Positions 1 to 10,544 of a stretch of 64,000 nucleotides of DNA are shown here, one piece after another. Location: the NCBI GenBank assembly GCA_004194705.1, contig SADC01001330.1, forward strand, positions 992,001 through 1,056,000, in the 5' to 3' direction. The first letter of the stretch is position 1. Each line of letters begins with the position of its first letter. The translations under genes were made by a program, and so were the position numbers. The notes under the pieces were generated by a model, which was not told where the DNA came from, did no database searches, and saw only the letters and a list, made by a program, of their open reading frames with translations. The stretch comes from Ditylenchus dipsaci (Eukaryota > Nematoda > Chromadorea > Rhabditida > Anguinidae).

Positions 1-430
1 GAACTCAAAATTTCCAAAAATTACATTTTGCTAAAAAAAAGTACAAATTAGTCACTTTTTAACAAAAAAAAAATGCCATTTTATCGTGCTTGTTGATTTT
101 TAAGCACCGAAAAAAGATTTTGACGTGAAACCTCAGAAATAAAAAAATTTCGGGTCCAAAAAAGTACAAATATTTTAAAAGGTATAATTAGATGCACTGA
201 TCTTAACCAATTAAATATCTAGGGTTGTCGAGCCGAGGGCTCGAAATCGAGCTTCCTGCTCGAAGCTCGACTTTTTTTCGAGCTTCGAGCCTCGATCCGA
301 GCAGCGCTTTCGAAAATTTTGAGCCGAGTCGAGACGAAAGCTCGAAAATCCTAAAAATGTCTATCTAGAAGTCCCCATTTTTTGCTAAATTTCGGCGAAA
401 ATATTTCGACTGACCTGTACAAAGTAACCA
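1..430. other. Left-edge non-coding DNA
   Basis: No coding exon is visible. Positions 221-350 hold a degenerate inverted repeat starting AGGGTTGTCGAG and rich in CTCGA motifs. It belongs to the same family as the cleaner hairpin at 797-909. From about 410 the sequence is homologous to about 40300 and marks the start of repeated unit 1. Confidence 0.5.
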
Positions 431-796
431 AAATATAATTTGTAATAGGATAACATTTGACCAATACTCAACAAAATCAGCTCATTATGCTTGGCTCATA
501 TTTGTAAAAAAGCCGTGGTCTTGCGCACTTTAATGACTAAGCACAATAAGTTTAAAGCAGTAAATTTAGCAATAAAAATAGAGTTTATCGAATTGTGAAA
601 GCAATTATATTTTCTCACCATCTACTATTTCTATTCCTTGGCTGTGTCCAAAACAAAAATTGCATTGATCTAAAGTCAGCTCCAACTGAAAACTAATTGT
701 TCGGAGGCCTGCTGCATCCATTAATATTCTGCTTCCTTAAACACGTTGATTCACTACTATTTCAATGAGATTTTATTCGCCAAAAACAAAATTACT

Positions 797-909
797 AGGG
801 TTGTCGAGTACTCGAAATTTTCGAGTACTTGACTCGATGCTCGAAACTCGAAAAATTTCGAATAATACTCGAAATTACTCGATTTCGAGTACTCGACTCG
901 ACAACCCTA
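797..909. mobile_element. Hairpin MITE, AGGGTTGTCGAG family
   Basis: The ends AGGGTTGTCGAGTACTCG and its inverted counterpart fold into one long hairpin. The 9-bp sequence AAAATTACT flanks both sides (788-796 and 910-918). Units 2 (about 19475) and 3 (about 40675) have the same flank with a single AAAATTACT and no insert, so this is an insertion into unit 1. An 8-9 bp duplication fits hAT or Mutator mobilisation; no transposase is associated. Confidence 0.8.
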
Positions 910-1044
910 AAAATTACTGTCTAGGCATTGCAAAAATTTTAAATAAGGCACTATAGTGCCAATAGTACTATTGGATGGCAAAAGTTTGCAAACACAACCA
1001 TGTGAAAAAAGTAGAAATTTCAGATTTTTTGGACTCTTGTATTT

Positions 1045-1473
1045 TCACTTGACCAACCAGCCAGTGGTGCGGATGTAATGCTGGTCTTTGTCGATGGAGT
1101 TGAGCTTTTGAATGTCTTCCTGGCTGAGTTTAATGTCCAAGCACTTGAAGTTGGTGCGAATGCGTTCTGGATCCACCGACTTGGCACAACTCCTACTCCT
1201 TGGCAAGTGGCAAAAGCCAGCAGGATAAGCTGGAAATTATGGGATTTTTAACTTATATAAAAAATTATATTTTGCACCTGTGGTGTGGTGTTGTGCTTTT
1301 TGACCTAAAATTTAAAAAAGGTGAATAATTAATCTGGCTGAGAATCTCAATGAGATCTCAATCTTATTAATAGCCGAAATGAGATCACTGATAAAATCAA
1401 CACATCTTACCAGCTCGGTGATCACAGGGTCTCCAATCAAGTCGGGATGTTGACGACCAAGTGAAGAGAACGC
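1045..1473 (-). pseudogene. Aldo-keto reductase, unit 1, exons 5-7 only, frameshifted
   Basis: Three AKR exons on the minus strand: exon 5 at 1411-1473 (starts [14 protein letters not shown]), a 27-nt microexon at 1278-1304 (VKKHNTTPQ) and terminal exon 7 at 1045-1229. Exon 7 carries the AKR C-terminal signature VVPKS followed by DPERIRTNF. It is 185 nt, one base shorter than the 186 nt in units 2 and 3. The missing G lies at the VVPKS codons, so the reading frame is broken. Exons 1-4, which should lie to the right, are not found in unit 1. The matching H3 pseudogene is at 13596. Confidence 0.85.
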
Positions 1474-1479
1474 CTGAAA

Positions 1480-2078
1480 CATTTAGTATGTTTAGACGGA
1501 AAAATTCAGTAAATAGAAAAAAGGACTGGTTATAGTATGGTTGGATTCGGTCGGTTAACCGAAAACCCGGTTTTTTTCGGCAAACAAACCAAAACCGAAA
1601 ACCAGTTTAGGTTTTGGAAGGAGTACCCATTTTATTAGAAACACAGCTGGGTACAGCTGGCCAACCACTTTCCTTCAAAGGTGCCGGTTCACCTTGAGTG
1701 CTTGTTTATCGAGAGTGGACTCTATTTCAACACATGAAATCTTTATATAGTATTTTTGGGAAGGGGGGGGGGAGTGTTTGGATCCGTCACACTTTTTATG
1801 TATTTATTGTTTTACAACTAATTTTTGGCCAGTTTTTGCTATTTTATGTCTGATATCTTTCCGGAACCCTCAAGTACAACATCTCGGTTTTCTTTTAAGC
1901 ACACACTCCTTGCCCTCCAAATTAGTGATGGTGGATTTAGCCTGGATTTAAGGTGAATTTGTGTGTTCAAGCCCACGAGCAGGTAAATGGCCAGTTAGGG
2001 TGGGTAGGTAGCCAGATAAAATTTTTAAATAACGTACACCGTGGTGACCAGGTCAGATGTACGTTATATTATCGAAAT
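1480..2078. other. Non-coding, GGTTAACCG repeat and unit flank
   Basis: Positions 1540-1620 contain the GGTCGGTTAACCGAAAAC palindromic repeat, which also follows AKR exon 5 in units 2 (20065-20300) and 3 (41265-41460). Around 1709 the motif GAGAGTGGACTCTATT is another unit marker, seen near 20560 and 43075. No coding exon is seen. Confidence 0.55.
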
Positions 2079-2217
2079 AGGCGAGGGTAGGCGAAGACAG
2101 GCGAGAATAAGCGAGGCTAGGTGAGGCTATGCGAGAGTATGCGAGGTAGGCGAAGAAAGGCGAGGATAGGCGACGGTAGGCGAGGGTAAGCGAAATAGGC
2201 GAGGGTAGGCGAGGTAG
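2079..2217 (+). repeat. GGCGAGGGTA minisatellite
   Basis: About a dozen imperfect tandem units of 8-10 bases, of the type GGCGAGGGTA or GGCGAAGATA. No open frame of interest. Confidence 0.85.
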
Positions 2218-2221
2218 AGAA

Positions 2222-2466
2222 CCGTATTTTCTCTATTAATTACCCATCTCTATCAATTACCCCCCATATACACCCTTTATCTCAGCTCAAAAAAATTATT
2301 TTGCGAATCTGTTTTTTTGCGTTTTATTAATCACCACGAACTTAGTTGACTCCACTTTTTAGATTTTGGTTGAGCACCGAAAAATCTCAAAATCAAAATA
2401 ATTTCAAAATATTTTTTCAGGGGTTGAAAAATAATTACCCCGGGGTAATTAATAGAGAAAATATGG
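2222..2466. mobile_element. pogo-type MITE, CCGTATTTTCTCTATTAA ends
   Basis: Inverted ends CCGTATTTTCTCTATTAA and CCATATTTTCTCTATTAA flank a central segment with the common pair ATTACCCC / GGGGTAAT. The ends resemble those of the coding pogo-like element at 43121-45258, which begin CCGTATTTACTCTAATTA. Only the right side keeps a TA target base pair. Confidence 0.75.
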
Positions 2467-2810
2467 TAGGTGGGTTAACAGGTAGGGTGGATGTTCTAAC
2501 CGAACAACAGAGATAGTATCCGAAACATTTTCCCGAGCGACATAGGCGCCTATATGGGTAAAATATTGACTGACCAAGAATTCAACTGACCAATATCAAC
2601 TGACCAAGAATTTGACTGACCAATTTCAGATTTTTTCAAATTGATTTTTGCGATAAAAAAATTAGGGGTGGGTTCAGTCGTTTTTACGAAAAAAAACTAT
2701 TGGGAAGACTATTTCCAAGAAGACATTTTTTGACAAAGTTTCTACAAAAAGCATGATACCCACCTTTATGGTCGATAACATTAGGTGCCTGGACACCTAT
2801 TTAAAAAAAT

Positions 2811-3057
2811 GGCGCTACTATAGAATGCTCCCCCCCCCCCGAAAAAATCCGACCTTTAAAAAATGCTGTAACTACCCTTGCAAACAACAAGTTCAGGATT
2901 AGTCCTTAGGCTTGGGGGTAGGCCAGCGTACGGAAGTTGTGACTAATAAAGAGTTTACGCATATTTTCCGGGGTCTGAGACATAAATTTGGGTAGTCTTT
3001 ACTTAAGTTTTAAAAGGAAAAATTTTTTGGGGGGGGGGGGTATTCTATAGTAGGGTC
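2811..3057. mobile_element. hAT-type MITE, GGCGCTACTA family
   Basis: The ends are GGCGCTACTATAGAATGC and an inverted GACCCTACTATAGAATAC. A perfect 8-bp duplication AAAAAAAT is present at 2803-2810 and 3058-3065. Poly-C and poly-G tracts sit just inside the ends. The same family is at 18915, 24445, 53473, 59923 and 63848. An 8-bp duplication is typical of hAT elements. Confidence 0.8.
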
Positions 3058-3172
3058 AAAAAAATTAAAAGATGGAATTTGAACATAGTTTTGTTAGCTG
3101 AGGCCTACTGCATAAAGAAGTTCTGGTATGCATGCTTTTTCATGCATCCAGAGTCACTTTCGAATGATTTGT

Positions 3173-3286
3173 GTCTAAGGCATGTGGGTGTGCGCATCTC
3201 AACTCCAAGCCCCAAGCCCCCTGCGCCCCGAAGAGGGTGCAGGGGGCTTGAGAGTTAGAGATGCGCGCACACACTTACCTTAGACA
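3173..3286. repeat. 114-bp near-perfect hairpin
   Basis: GTCTAAGGCATGTGGGTGTG pairs with its inverse at 3267-3286. The stem continues through a GC-rich CCCCCTGC/GCAGGGGG pairing to a loop of about 14 nt. It is probably a short foldback element; no flanking duplication was established. Confidence 0.65.
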
Positions 3287-3460
3287 TGATTCCGAGCAAG
3301 ACTCTTGATCGAAAATGCATATAGAGCCTCTTTTTGCCACGGCCCATGTTGAAAAGCATGGTGAAACAACTAAAAAATAACAAAAAAAGTGGCCCTCTAT
3401 TATTCCCTTCCCCTCCCAATACAGCCCTTATTCCCTTTTTTAGATACTTTTAACCTAAAT

Positions 3461-3625
3461 TTTTTGGACTACTCAAATATTTTTGGACTACTGAAATATT
3501 TTTGGACTACCCAAATATTTTGGACTACTAAAATATTTTTGGACTACCCAAATATTTTTGGACTACTAAAATATTTTTGGACTACCCAAATATTTTTGGA
3601 CTATTAAAATTCCATTGGACTACTA
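3461..3625 (+). repeat. TTGGACTAC tandem repeat
   Basis: Alternating units of about 20 bases, TTTTTGGACTACCCAAATAT and TTTTTGGACTACTAAAATAT, repeat eight or nine times. Apparent open frames through it are low-complexity. Confidence 0.85.
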
Positions 3626-3876
3626 AAGTGCAATTAACCCGAAATTTCAACCATCGTGTAGCTCACATCTTCAGCTTTCGTTTGTGGGGTCACATGAGGT
3701 GGGTATATTAGACTTGAGTGGGGTGGTTATACCAGTATTTAGCCCAACTGGGCTTCACCACTTGGACAAAGGCTGCACAGTAGCGTGAGCCAGTGCATGT
3801 TAGGATGTGCTCAAACATATTTTCCGAATCACAAAATAAAAAAAATACAAAAATGTTCGAGTATGTCCAATAGAAA

Positions 3877-4035
3877 CAAGGCCGGCCGAAATTTCGCCTT
3901 TTTTTTCGGCCGGCCGAAATTTTCGACAGAGCCGAAAAGCCGAACCGAAGACGAAATTTTCGGCCGGCCGAGCCGAAATCCGGAAAAATGTCGGTTTTCG
4001 GACGGAAATCCGAAATTCGGCCGGCCGTCCTACAA
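3877..4035. repeat. GGCCGGCCGAAAT palindromic GC-rich repeat
   Basis: Repeated GGCCGGCCGAAATTTTCGG motifs face each other, giving strong self-complementarity and open frames on both strands that mirror each other. It looks like a decayed foldback element. Confidence 0.6.
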
Positions 4036-4379
4036 CTCTAAAGCTGACCTGGCACCTTATCCTAGAAAACAAGTGTACCAATAATGATAGCTCAACGGAT
4101 CAATTTTTTATTTTATTGAATAGTCAGTGTTTCAGCTACCCAACTGGATTACTTTGAACAATAAAGAACAACAATACTCAGCAGATCTTAGTCAAAGTTT
4201 CAGCCTAAACCATAAAGCTGACTCCCAGCCATTCAGCTGGTTGTGGCTGATTTAGCGACATACACCACCCCTTGCGTTCATAGCCTGAGTGCTCCGACTG
4301 TGATGTATTGTCTACAATAATTCCTCCAACAAGTAATTTATTAAATTTCTTTAATTTCCACCAAGTGAAGTCACACACA

Positions 4380-4715
4380 CTAATGGCGACAAGAACAATT
4401 CGTAAAAATCCGTCTTTTTAAGCTTTCTCCGCTAACAATGCAAAAAAGCCGTCCATAGTGCAAAATTTTCTCTTTACTTAAATGAGGAACTAATTTTTCC
4501 TCTGGCTCTCCGGTAGATGAGGAGGTCTCCATTCTCTGCTGCACAATTAAGATCAAGGGGTTGTCCACATTGTTGGCCTTCACTCTAGCTGACTCCAGGG
4601 TCTGGCTATCCTCCAAGGCTATTTGCGACAAGTAGATGAGTTGGTCGGCAGGCGATTGCTTGATTTTCTCGTAAACTTTTAGCTTCAGGTCTATCACTTT
4701 GCTGCAGGAGGTCAT
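4380..4715 (-). CDS. Ubiquitin-like domain exon, possibly USP48-type C-terminus
   Basis: This minus-strand exon encodes 111 residues to a stop. Residues 5-58, starting KVIDLKLKVYEKIKQSPADQ and ending in LILIVQQ, have the spacing of a beta-grasp ubiquitin-like fold. They recall the C-terminal ubiquitin-like domain of deubiquitinase USP48, from memory of the family only. A consensus acceptor TTTTAG lies directly before the apparent ATG, so this is probably a terminal exon rather than a complete gene. No USP catalytic exon is visible upstream in the 4716-4900 DNA. It may be a fragment copied by rearrangement. Confidence 0.35.
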   Translation of the reverse strand: MTSCSKVIDLKLKVYEKIKQSPADQLIYLSQIALEDSQTLESARVKANNVDNPLILIVQQRMETSSSTGEPEEKLVPHLSKEKILHYGRLFCIVSGESLKRRIFTNCSCRH

Positions 4716-4920
4716 CTAAAATGCAAAATCAAATTGTGTATCGGGGTATGGTATTGGCCGGCTCATAGTTAAATAGTTAGACCCAATTTGTTGTAGTTAT
4801 AATTAGGAATTTAGGCGAAAACTGGAAACGGGATTATGATTTTAAAAATTACGAAAAAAGAAGAAATAGAAAGAAGATTAGATGCATAATAAATAATAAA
4901 TACTTGAGAAGGCATGCAAT

Positions 4921-5815
4921 GGACGGTACTTTTTTCTGCCCCAAATTTTCAAAAAATGCCCCAAATTTTTCTCTCTCACCGTTTTTAGTCAAAATTTTGC
5001 GAGAATTTAAATTTTTCAGTCAAAAAGTAACTTGGATTGGTCAGAATCCCGCTTTGGAATGGCCAGAAGCCCCTGAAAATTGGTTTTTTGGGGCTTACTA
5101 AAGGAGGAGTAAACTTTTTGCGAAAATTCGATTGGGCGGATAAGAATTCCAGTCCGATCGGCTGAATCGCTCAGAATTTCACCCTGAACCATTCTCAACT
5201 ATCTTGAACCGCCCTAAGCACTGATTCAGGGTAGTTAGATACTGGTCTGGAGCAGTTTGGGATGGTTCAGGGCGGTTTAAGATAGTTGAGAATGGTTCAG
5301 GGTGAAATTCTGAGCGAAACAGCCGATCGGACTGGAATTCTGATCCGCCCAATCGAATTTTCGCAAAAAGTTTACTCCCCCTTTAGTAAACCCCCGAAAA
5401 ACCAATTTTCAGGGCTTCTGGCCATTCCGGAGCGGGATTCTGACCAATCCAAGTTACTTTTTGACTGAAAAATTTAAATTCCCGCAAAATTTTGACTAAA
5501 AACGATGAGACAGAAAAATTTGGGGCATTTTTTGTAAATTTGGGGACATTTTTCAGTACCGTATTTCCTCTAATAAGCGCCCCCGCTCTAATAAGCGCCC
5601 CACTCGATTTTGAGGGTCTGGATCTCAGTGTAGAAGCAATATTTTGCAAAGCTGTTTGATACGTTTTCTTAACTCCCACGAGCTCTACCAATTCCACTTA
5701 TTAGATTTTGGTTGAGTTAAAAGTAAAAGTAATTTGGGGCAAAAAAGAGTAATTAGGGGGATTTCAAATTTGGGGGCAGAAAAAAGTAATTTGGAAGCAG
5801 AAAAAAGTACCGTCC
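4921..5815. mobile_element. Long foldback element, 10-bp target duplication
   Basis: The terminal inverted repeats start GGACGGTACTTTTTTCTGC. A perfect 10-bp duplication GGCATGCAAT is at 4911-4920 and 5816-5825. The interior is a long palindrome with arms near 4987-5234 and 5245-5508, centred on TAGATACTGGTCTGGAGC. A one-ended pogo-type MITE (5562-5720, CCGTATTTCCTCTAATAAGC) lies in the right arm. The same palindrome recurs at 21128-21881. A 9-10 bp duplication fits Mutator-like transposition. Open frames inside are mirror images and not genes. Confidence 0.75.
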
Positions 5816-6057
5816 GGCATGCAATTGAAAGAGAAAAAACGTTTTTTCAAAAACCCACACCTTGCCAACCCTGGTACGAACTCACTGAGCGAAACCGCTA
5901 AATGAACTCACACGCGAAATCGGAACTAATTAAAGATTAATCACAGTGTCAAAGAAAGTATGCGACGGAATCAAGGAGACATAAAAGAATGACTGCGACC
6001 AAACAGCACTCCACTAGGGTAGTCTCGAATCGAAACATTTTCATCACCGCTCACAGC

Positions 6058-6894
6058 GGGATCAGGACGTTTGAGTCCCGGGCCGTTTGGGTCCCACGGC
6101 CGTTTGTGTCCCGGCCGTTTGTGTCCCGGCCGTTTGTGTCCCGGCCGTTTGGGTCCCAGGCCGTTTGGGTCCCAGGCAGTTTGGGTCCCAGGCAGTTTGG
6201 GTCCCAGGCCGTTTTACTCCCCAGCCGAGCAACCAATGCTCCCCAGCATTGATCCCGCATTTGGGCCCGCATTTAGGCCCCAATTATAAAATTTTATATT
6301 TTTCAACGCAGATGTGTTGTACGTATTAGAACTGGTGCTGCACCAAGAAAAAGCTATGTGGGTCATTAAAGGGTCAGCCATTATCCCGTACCATGTACCC
6401 CCAAAGGGTCAGCCCTTATCCCGTACCATGTACCCCAAAGGGTCAGCCCTTATCCCGGACCATGTACCCTCAAAGGGGCTTCCTATTGAATTAGGTTGCC
6501 TGCCGAAGGCAGGCAGGTAGAAAATCTAGAAAAGTCAAAATTTTCGATGGATTGTATGCGGAGGGGCCCAAACGCGTAGTAACCGGAAGTAGCAGGTTGT
6601 TTTCTTCATCACTTGAATAGTCACTGAGGCCATTTACAATTCTTCGGGCCAGTTTTGTAGTAGCATCCAACATCAGATCTCTAGATAAATATCAGTTCAA
6701 TTCACGAAACAATTTCTTTTAACAAAACAAAAACATTTTTTGAAAATGAATAATAGTTGTGCGGGGACTCAAACGGCCTGGGACACAAACGGCCGGGACA
6801 CAAACGGCCGGGACACAAACGGCCGGGACACAAACGGCCGGGACACAAACGGCCGTGGGACACAAACGGCCCGGGACTCAAACGTCGCGGACCC
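6058..6894. mobile_element. hAT-like foldback with minisatellite arms (CCGGCCGTTTGTGTC)
   Basis: The ends begin GGGATCAGGACGTTTGAGTC on the left and, inverted, GGGGTCCGCGACGTTTGAG on the right. An 8-bp duplication CTCACAGC is at 6050-6057 and 6895-6902. Each arm has a tandem array of a roughly 15-base unit (GGCCGTTTGTGTCCC), in opposite orientation at 6073-6220 and 6768-6880. The centre (6370-6520) carries repeats of AAAGGGTCAGCCCTTATCCC and the palindrome CTGCCTGCCTTCGGCAGG, also present at 22660-22780. No transposase is seen. Confidence 0.8.
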
Positions 6895-7068
6895 CTCACA
6901 GCTGCAAAAATTACGACAATCAGAATATAACCAGTGAAAACCACCTAACAGAGCTACAGAAGCAAGAGTTTTATTCATGAAAAGAAGAGATGTCAAAGGC
7001 TCGTAGGCCAACATTGGGATTATAGTCAATTCAGATGTGGACGGATAATTTACGGTCAATAAAGAGCT

Positions 7069-8398
7069 TCAAGCCAACTTGAGGTCATAATTCTGGAACG
7101 GATACGCTGAGAAGAAAGCTAGTTGATTACCAGGGCTCAACACCGCCTAGAATGAAAAAAGTTCAGCTACGTGAGCGAATAATGATGATAATAGCTTACA
7201 TCTACGGCAGAAGAGTTAGCGACATTCAAGGATAAATCATCAGGGATAGGAGAACTGACAATCTGAGGAACTACGAAGACTGCTTGTCCCATTCTGAATT
7301 CACCCGCACCAACAATCAGAGCCGTACTCCCTCCTTCAAAAACGGCTGAATCGACTGCATTTGGGACCAGGGATTGAACACTTGGATGGGAACTGACTTG
7401 ATACCTAAAAACAAGTAGTTTATTAACCGAAAAGTCTAGCCGAAAAACACTGACCATTAGCTGGCACTGTGACAGTACCGGATGAAGCGAGGTAGCAGTT
7501 CCTGGAGAACAAGCCTTCACAGTAGAAAATAATCTTCGCAAGAGCTTCATTGGCTGGGACCTTAACAGATCAGAATGAAATAATTTCACCGAACAGCAGA
7601 CTGAAACAACTTACAGGACGATAGTTACCCGATATGTTCTGAACGATAAGCTTTTTTGGCGTGTGTTCTCCCTTCTTCATACAATCTTCCGACATCAAAG
7701 CCCAATGAGGATTAGCCGCACTGAAAATCTTAGCTTCCACTCCATTTGGGACTATGAAGCTGATCCCTGTGTTGACCACTCGAGTATCTGTAGTATCAAA
7801 ATATGGTTGATCCTAATAACAGTACAGTCGACTCTCGTCTATCTGACACCCCAAAATTTATTCCCGCTTTGGGTCCGACACTTTTTTCAGCCCTATTTTC
7901 GAAATCTTCTGCTAAATGTGATTCGCCAGTCTAGTCTAAAACATCGCAAGAATTTGATTTTGCCGATCGTTTTTCTAAAACCTTTTCATGTTGTCGTAAA
8001 GACCCGCACCTCTCGGTTATCTGACACCTGATTTTTAAAATGGGGTGTCAGATAACTGAGAGGCGCGGGTCTTTACGGCAACATGAAAATATTTTGGAAA
8101 AACGATCGGCAAAATCAGAATCCTTGTGAAATTTTGGACTACACTGGCGAATCACATTTGGCAAAAGACTTCGAAAATAGAGCTAAAAAAAGTGTCGGAC
8201 TCAAGGCGGGACGAACTTTTGGGGGTGTCAGATGAGCGAGAGTCGACTGTATCAGTCTAAACAAAACAACGAAAATGTCTTACCCCATGGAGCAACTTCG
8301 ACAGCATAATCTTTTGAGGCAACCAACTCGTATCCTGAATCAGTCTTCTTGAGATCAGGGACCGCTTCGGTTGACTTCTTGTAGAAAATCTTAGGCAT
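7069..8398 (-). CDS. dUTPase-fold protein with two degenerate repeats
   Basis: Five minus-strand exons: 8284-8398, 7615-7787, 7455-7560, 7200-7396 and 7069-7146. They join in phase to 222 residues plus stop. Exon 4 may instead start at 7404 with a downstream donor for exon 3. The start ATG (8396-8398) follows acceptor TTTGTAG by 3 nt, suggesting trans-splicing. The first half reads like dUTPase: SGYELVASKDYAVEV matches the GYDLYSA motif region, RVVNTGISFIVPNGV the next strand, and KKLIVQNISG plus ALAKIIFY the GDRIAQLI region. The usual Asp of motif 1 is Glu, and the PRSGLA and GVIDxDYRG motifs are not recognisable. The second half repeats the same strand pattern (LSLNVANSS, then SPGNQLAFFSA). 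It is probably a non-catalytic dUTPase-like protein. A 425-bp MITE sits in intron 1. Confidence 0.6.
7825..8249. mobile_element. pogo/mariner-type MITE, CAGTCGACTCTCG ends, in dUTPase-like intron 1
   Basis: Inverted ends CAGTCGACTCTCG(T/C)TCATCTGACA are flanked by TA on each side (7823-7824 and 8250-8251). The element is one long hairpin with a second palindrome at its centre (GACCCGCACCTCTCGG). Relatives with the same first bases occur at 20827-23551 and 59636-60578. TA duplications fit the Tc1/mariner/pogo superfamily. Confidence 0.85.
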
Positions 8399-8618
8399 TT
8401 CCTACAAAAAAAGATATAGAAACGAAATAATGGCCATTTGCGGTGGAACTAAAGGCACGGACACATAAAGTTTCCACCTGAGTGTGAAATTTGGGGTGTT
8501 TTTAACGCCGGAAGAGCTGTACTTTTTTATTCGCTGAATTCTGTGGAGTGTCGATTAAAAAGACATTTTTATTACGGAGCTTTGTTAGTAAAATTTGGTG
8601 ATGGGGACCATGCATATA

Positions 8619-8760
8619 CAGGGTGATTCAAGAAATTCGCCGTTTTTGAAATGGGCATAACTTTTTCATAGATATTTTCGAATTTCTGTTTAAATTCGAA
8701 AAACGGTATATGAAAAAGTTATGCAACTTTCAAAACCGGCGAATTTCTTTAATCGCCTTG
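8619..8760. mobile_element. 142-bp mariner-type MITE, CAGGGTGATTCAAG ends
   Basis: Ends CAGGGTGATTCAAGAAATTC and CAAGGCGATTAAAGAAATTC in inverse orientation, each bordered by TA. The whole element is a hairpin. It resembles in layout the mariner relic at 38008-38658 (CAGGGTGGCGCAAC), which carries transposase remains. Confidence 0.8.
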
Positions 8761-8769
8761 TATAACGCG

Positions 8770-9280
8770 AATTGAAAAACAACAGACATGTTTTGGATAT
8801 GATTTCTTTTCAAGACAGTGAAAAAATTAAGACTTGTTTTAGGTGCAACTAGCGTATGGATTTCTATGATTGGGCCAGATTAGGCTATGAATAATTACTT
8901 ATGATTGGGTCTTGGCTGTTTTTTGCGAAACTCAAAATCAGGTTCTTCTTGAGCTTACCTTGAACTCTAGATTCAAGTTATTTTGACCTTGCATTTGACC
9001 TCACCGTATTTTCTGCAATAGGGTGGCCGGTTGCATGACTCTTTAGTCTGTCTAGGTCGATCTCAAATTAGCGGTGATAGTCTCGGGTTATTTTCGGGAA
9101 TATTCACATCACCCGACCCTAGTGACTACATACACGGCACCTCGGAATTTCCTCCGATTTTAAGTGACCACACGTTGATTTATTTTTATAAGTAGAAGAC
9201 TCCAACTTCTTCAAAATGCCCCATTTACAATTTAGCCAAATAAATCGCAAGTAAATATTTACAAAAGCGTTAAGATTCTA
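8770..9280. other. Non-coding DNA upstream of the dUTPase-like gene
   Basis: AT-rich DNA without a convincing exon on either strand. A single-ended CCGTATTTTCTGCAAT motif near 9005 is a probable remnant of a pogo-type MITE. Confidence 0.4.
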
Positions 9281-9288
9281 AAGCTTAC

Positions 9289-9431
9289 CTTCATGAATCC
9301 ACTTTTCTGGCATGATAGACAATAAGTCGAGAAAAAGCCAAGTTAGACAGATGAATCAAATTCTTCACATCATTCACTCCCAAATAAGTCAGTACTTCTA
9401 GCCAGATATCAGCAGGTATAGTTATAGCCAT
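9289..9431 (-). pseudogene. F-box exon, probably frameshifted
   Basis: From ATG 9429-9431 the minus strand reads ITIPADIWLEVLTYLGVND then VKNLIHLSNLAFSRLI. This is the Pro, Leu/Ile, hydrophobic helix pattern of an F-box, the SKP1-binding module of SCF ubiquitin ligases. The exon ends at a good donor (AAG/GTAAGC, intron at 9288 and below). A TGA lies two codons before the donor in the F-box frame, while another frame is open there, so a small frameshift is likely. No C-terminal substrate-binding domain is visible. F-box families are very large in nematodes. Confidence 0.5.
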
Positions 9432-9645
9432 CTTTGATTGAAAATTAATAAGCTGTGAAGTGGTTGTGTGTTTGCAGTAATAGAAGGTGTGCTCAGACAA
9501 TCAAAACTGATAATATACACCTGATCACTGTCAATCAAATCTTTGTTGGTGTATTTTGTGTTAGCTTCGACCTCGTAACACAAGTTTTCATCGGCGGCTC
9601 AAAAAATGCTCGTAAGGCTCTTCGGCAAAAAAATCTGGGATAATA

Positions 9646-9889
9646 CCGTAGGTACTCTATTAAACTGCCGTGGCCGTTTATTTTTCAACCCCAAAAAAGT
9701 CGAAAAAATTTGGGTCGATTTTGAGATTTTTGCGTGCTCAACCAGAATTTTAAAAGTGGAATCAAGTAAGCTCGTGCTTACTAAGAAAACGCGAAAAACA
9801 GATTTGCAAATTTCTTTTTCTAGGCTGATATATAGGTCCTCAAGGGGGCCCGTCTATTAGAGGGGGGCCGTTTAATGGAGTATTTACGG
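9646..9889. mobile_element. pogo-type MITE, CCGTAGGTACTCTATTAA ends
   Basis: The left end CCGTAGGTACTCTATTAAAC and inverted right end CCGTAAATACTCCATTAAAC are bordered by TA on both sides. The interior has the family's TTTCAACCCC segment. It is related to the family of 43121-45258. Confidence 0.8.
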
Positions 9890-10544
9890 TATGCATTTTT
9901 GTATTTATAACGTTAACACAGTTTATCGGTTGGTCCTGCCTGTTTCGGGTGGACATACCTATCCTACCGATTCCCGACTTCATATGGAGCCATAAAATAA
10001 TCCTGTTGTATATTGGCATCTACGGCTTTTCGATAGAGTTATTGCCGAATTTTTTTCTGCCGGGTTTTTTTTGAGTCACCATGCGCAGGAAATATAGTAA
10101 CACTTGTTAAATAAGTCAATTACATGATGAGCAGAGATAACCATCTTGGTAAACCACTAAATTTCAGCCGATTTCTGTCGCCAGGTCTGCAAAGAAATGA
10201 ACGAGTCGGAGTCAGCTTTTTATGTGAACACAAATTCTGGCTTTTATTCAACCCATTTTGCAGGAGAAAGAAGCTGCTTGAGAAGATAGTCAGCTCTTAT
10301 GCAGCAAGTCTCGAAAAAGTTACACTGAAGTTCATGGAGGACAGTGGCCGAAACATTTACTTCAGTTCTGGTCACGGCAATTAGATAAATGGTTGTTGTA
10401 CTATTTGCCGTCTTTCTCTTTCTTCTTCTTCTCTAATTTCAGGAATGCCAGTTGTGTTCTTCTTTTGCAGCTGGTGATCCAAGTCGCTGGAATGGCTGAA
10501 AAGTTTATTAATCTCGATTTAGAAGGGGGTATAACGACGACTCG
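9890..10544 (+). other. No confident gene; possible short exons
   Basis: An open stretch at 10124-10384 includes KKLLEKIVSSYAASLEKVTL, preceded by a possible acceptor TTTTGCAG at about 10255-10262. A second open stretch at 10441-10540 ends in AEKFINLDLEGG next to the minisatellite. Neither matches a family I recognise, and splice continuity between them was not established. Confidence 0.25.

Noticed and set aside
3389..3607. Open frame with repeated FWTTQIFWTTKIF
   Set aside because: Low-complexity translation of the TTGGACTAC tandem repeat.
6062..6329. Overlapping open frames with GRLCPGRLCPG or NGRDTNGRDTN-type repeats, also at 6702-7059
   Set aside because: They arise because the 15-base GGCCGTTTGTGTCCC unit has no stops in several frames on both strands. 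Composition and mirror symmetry mark them as shadows of the foldback arms.
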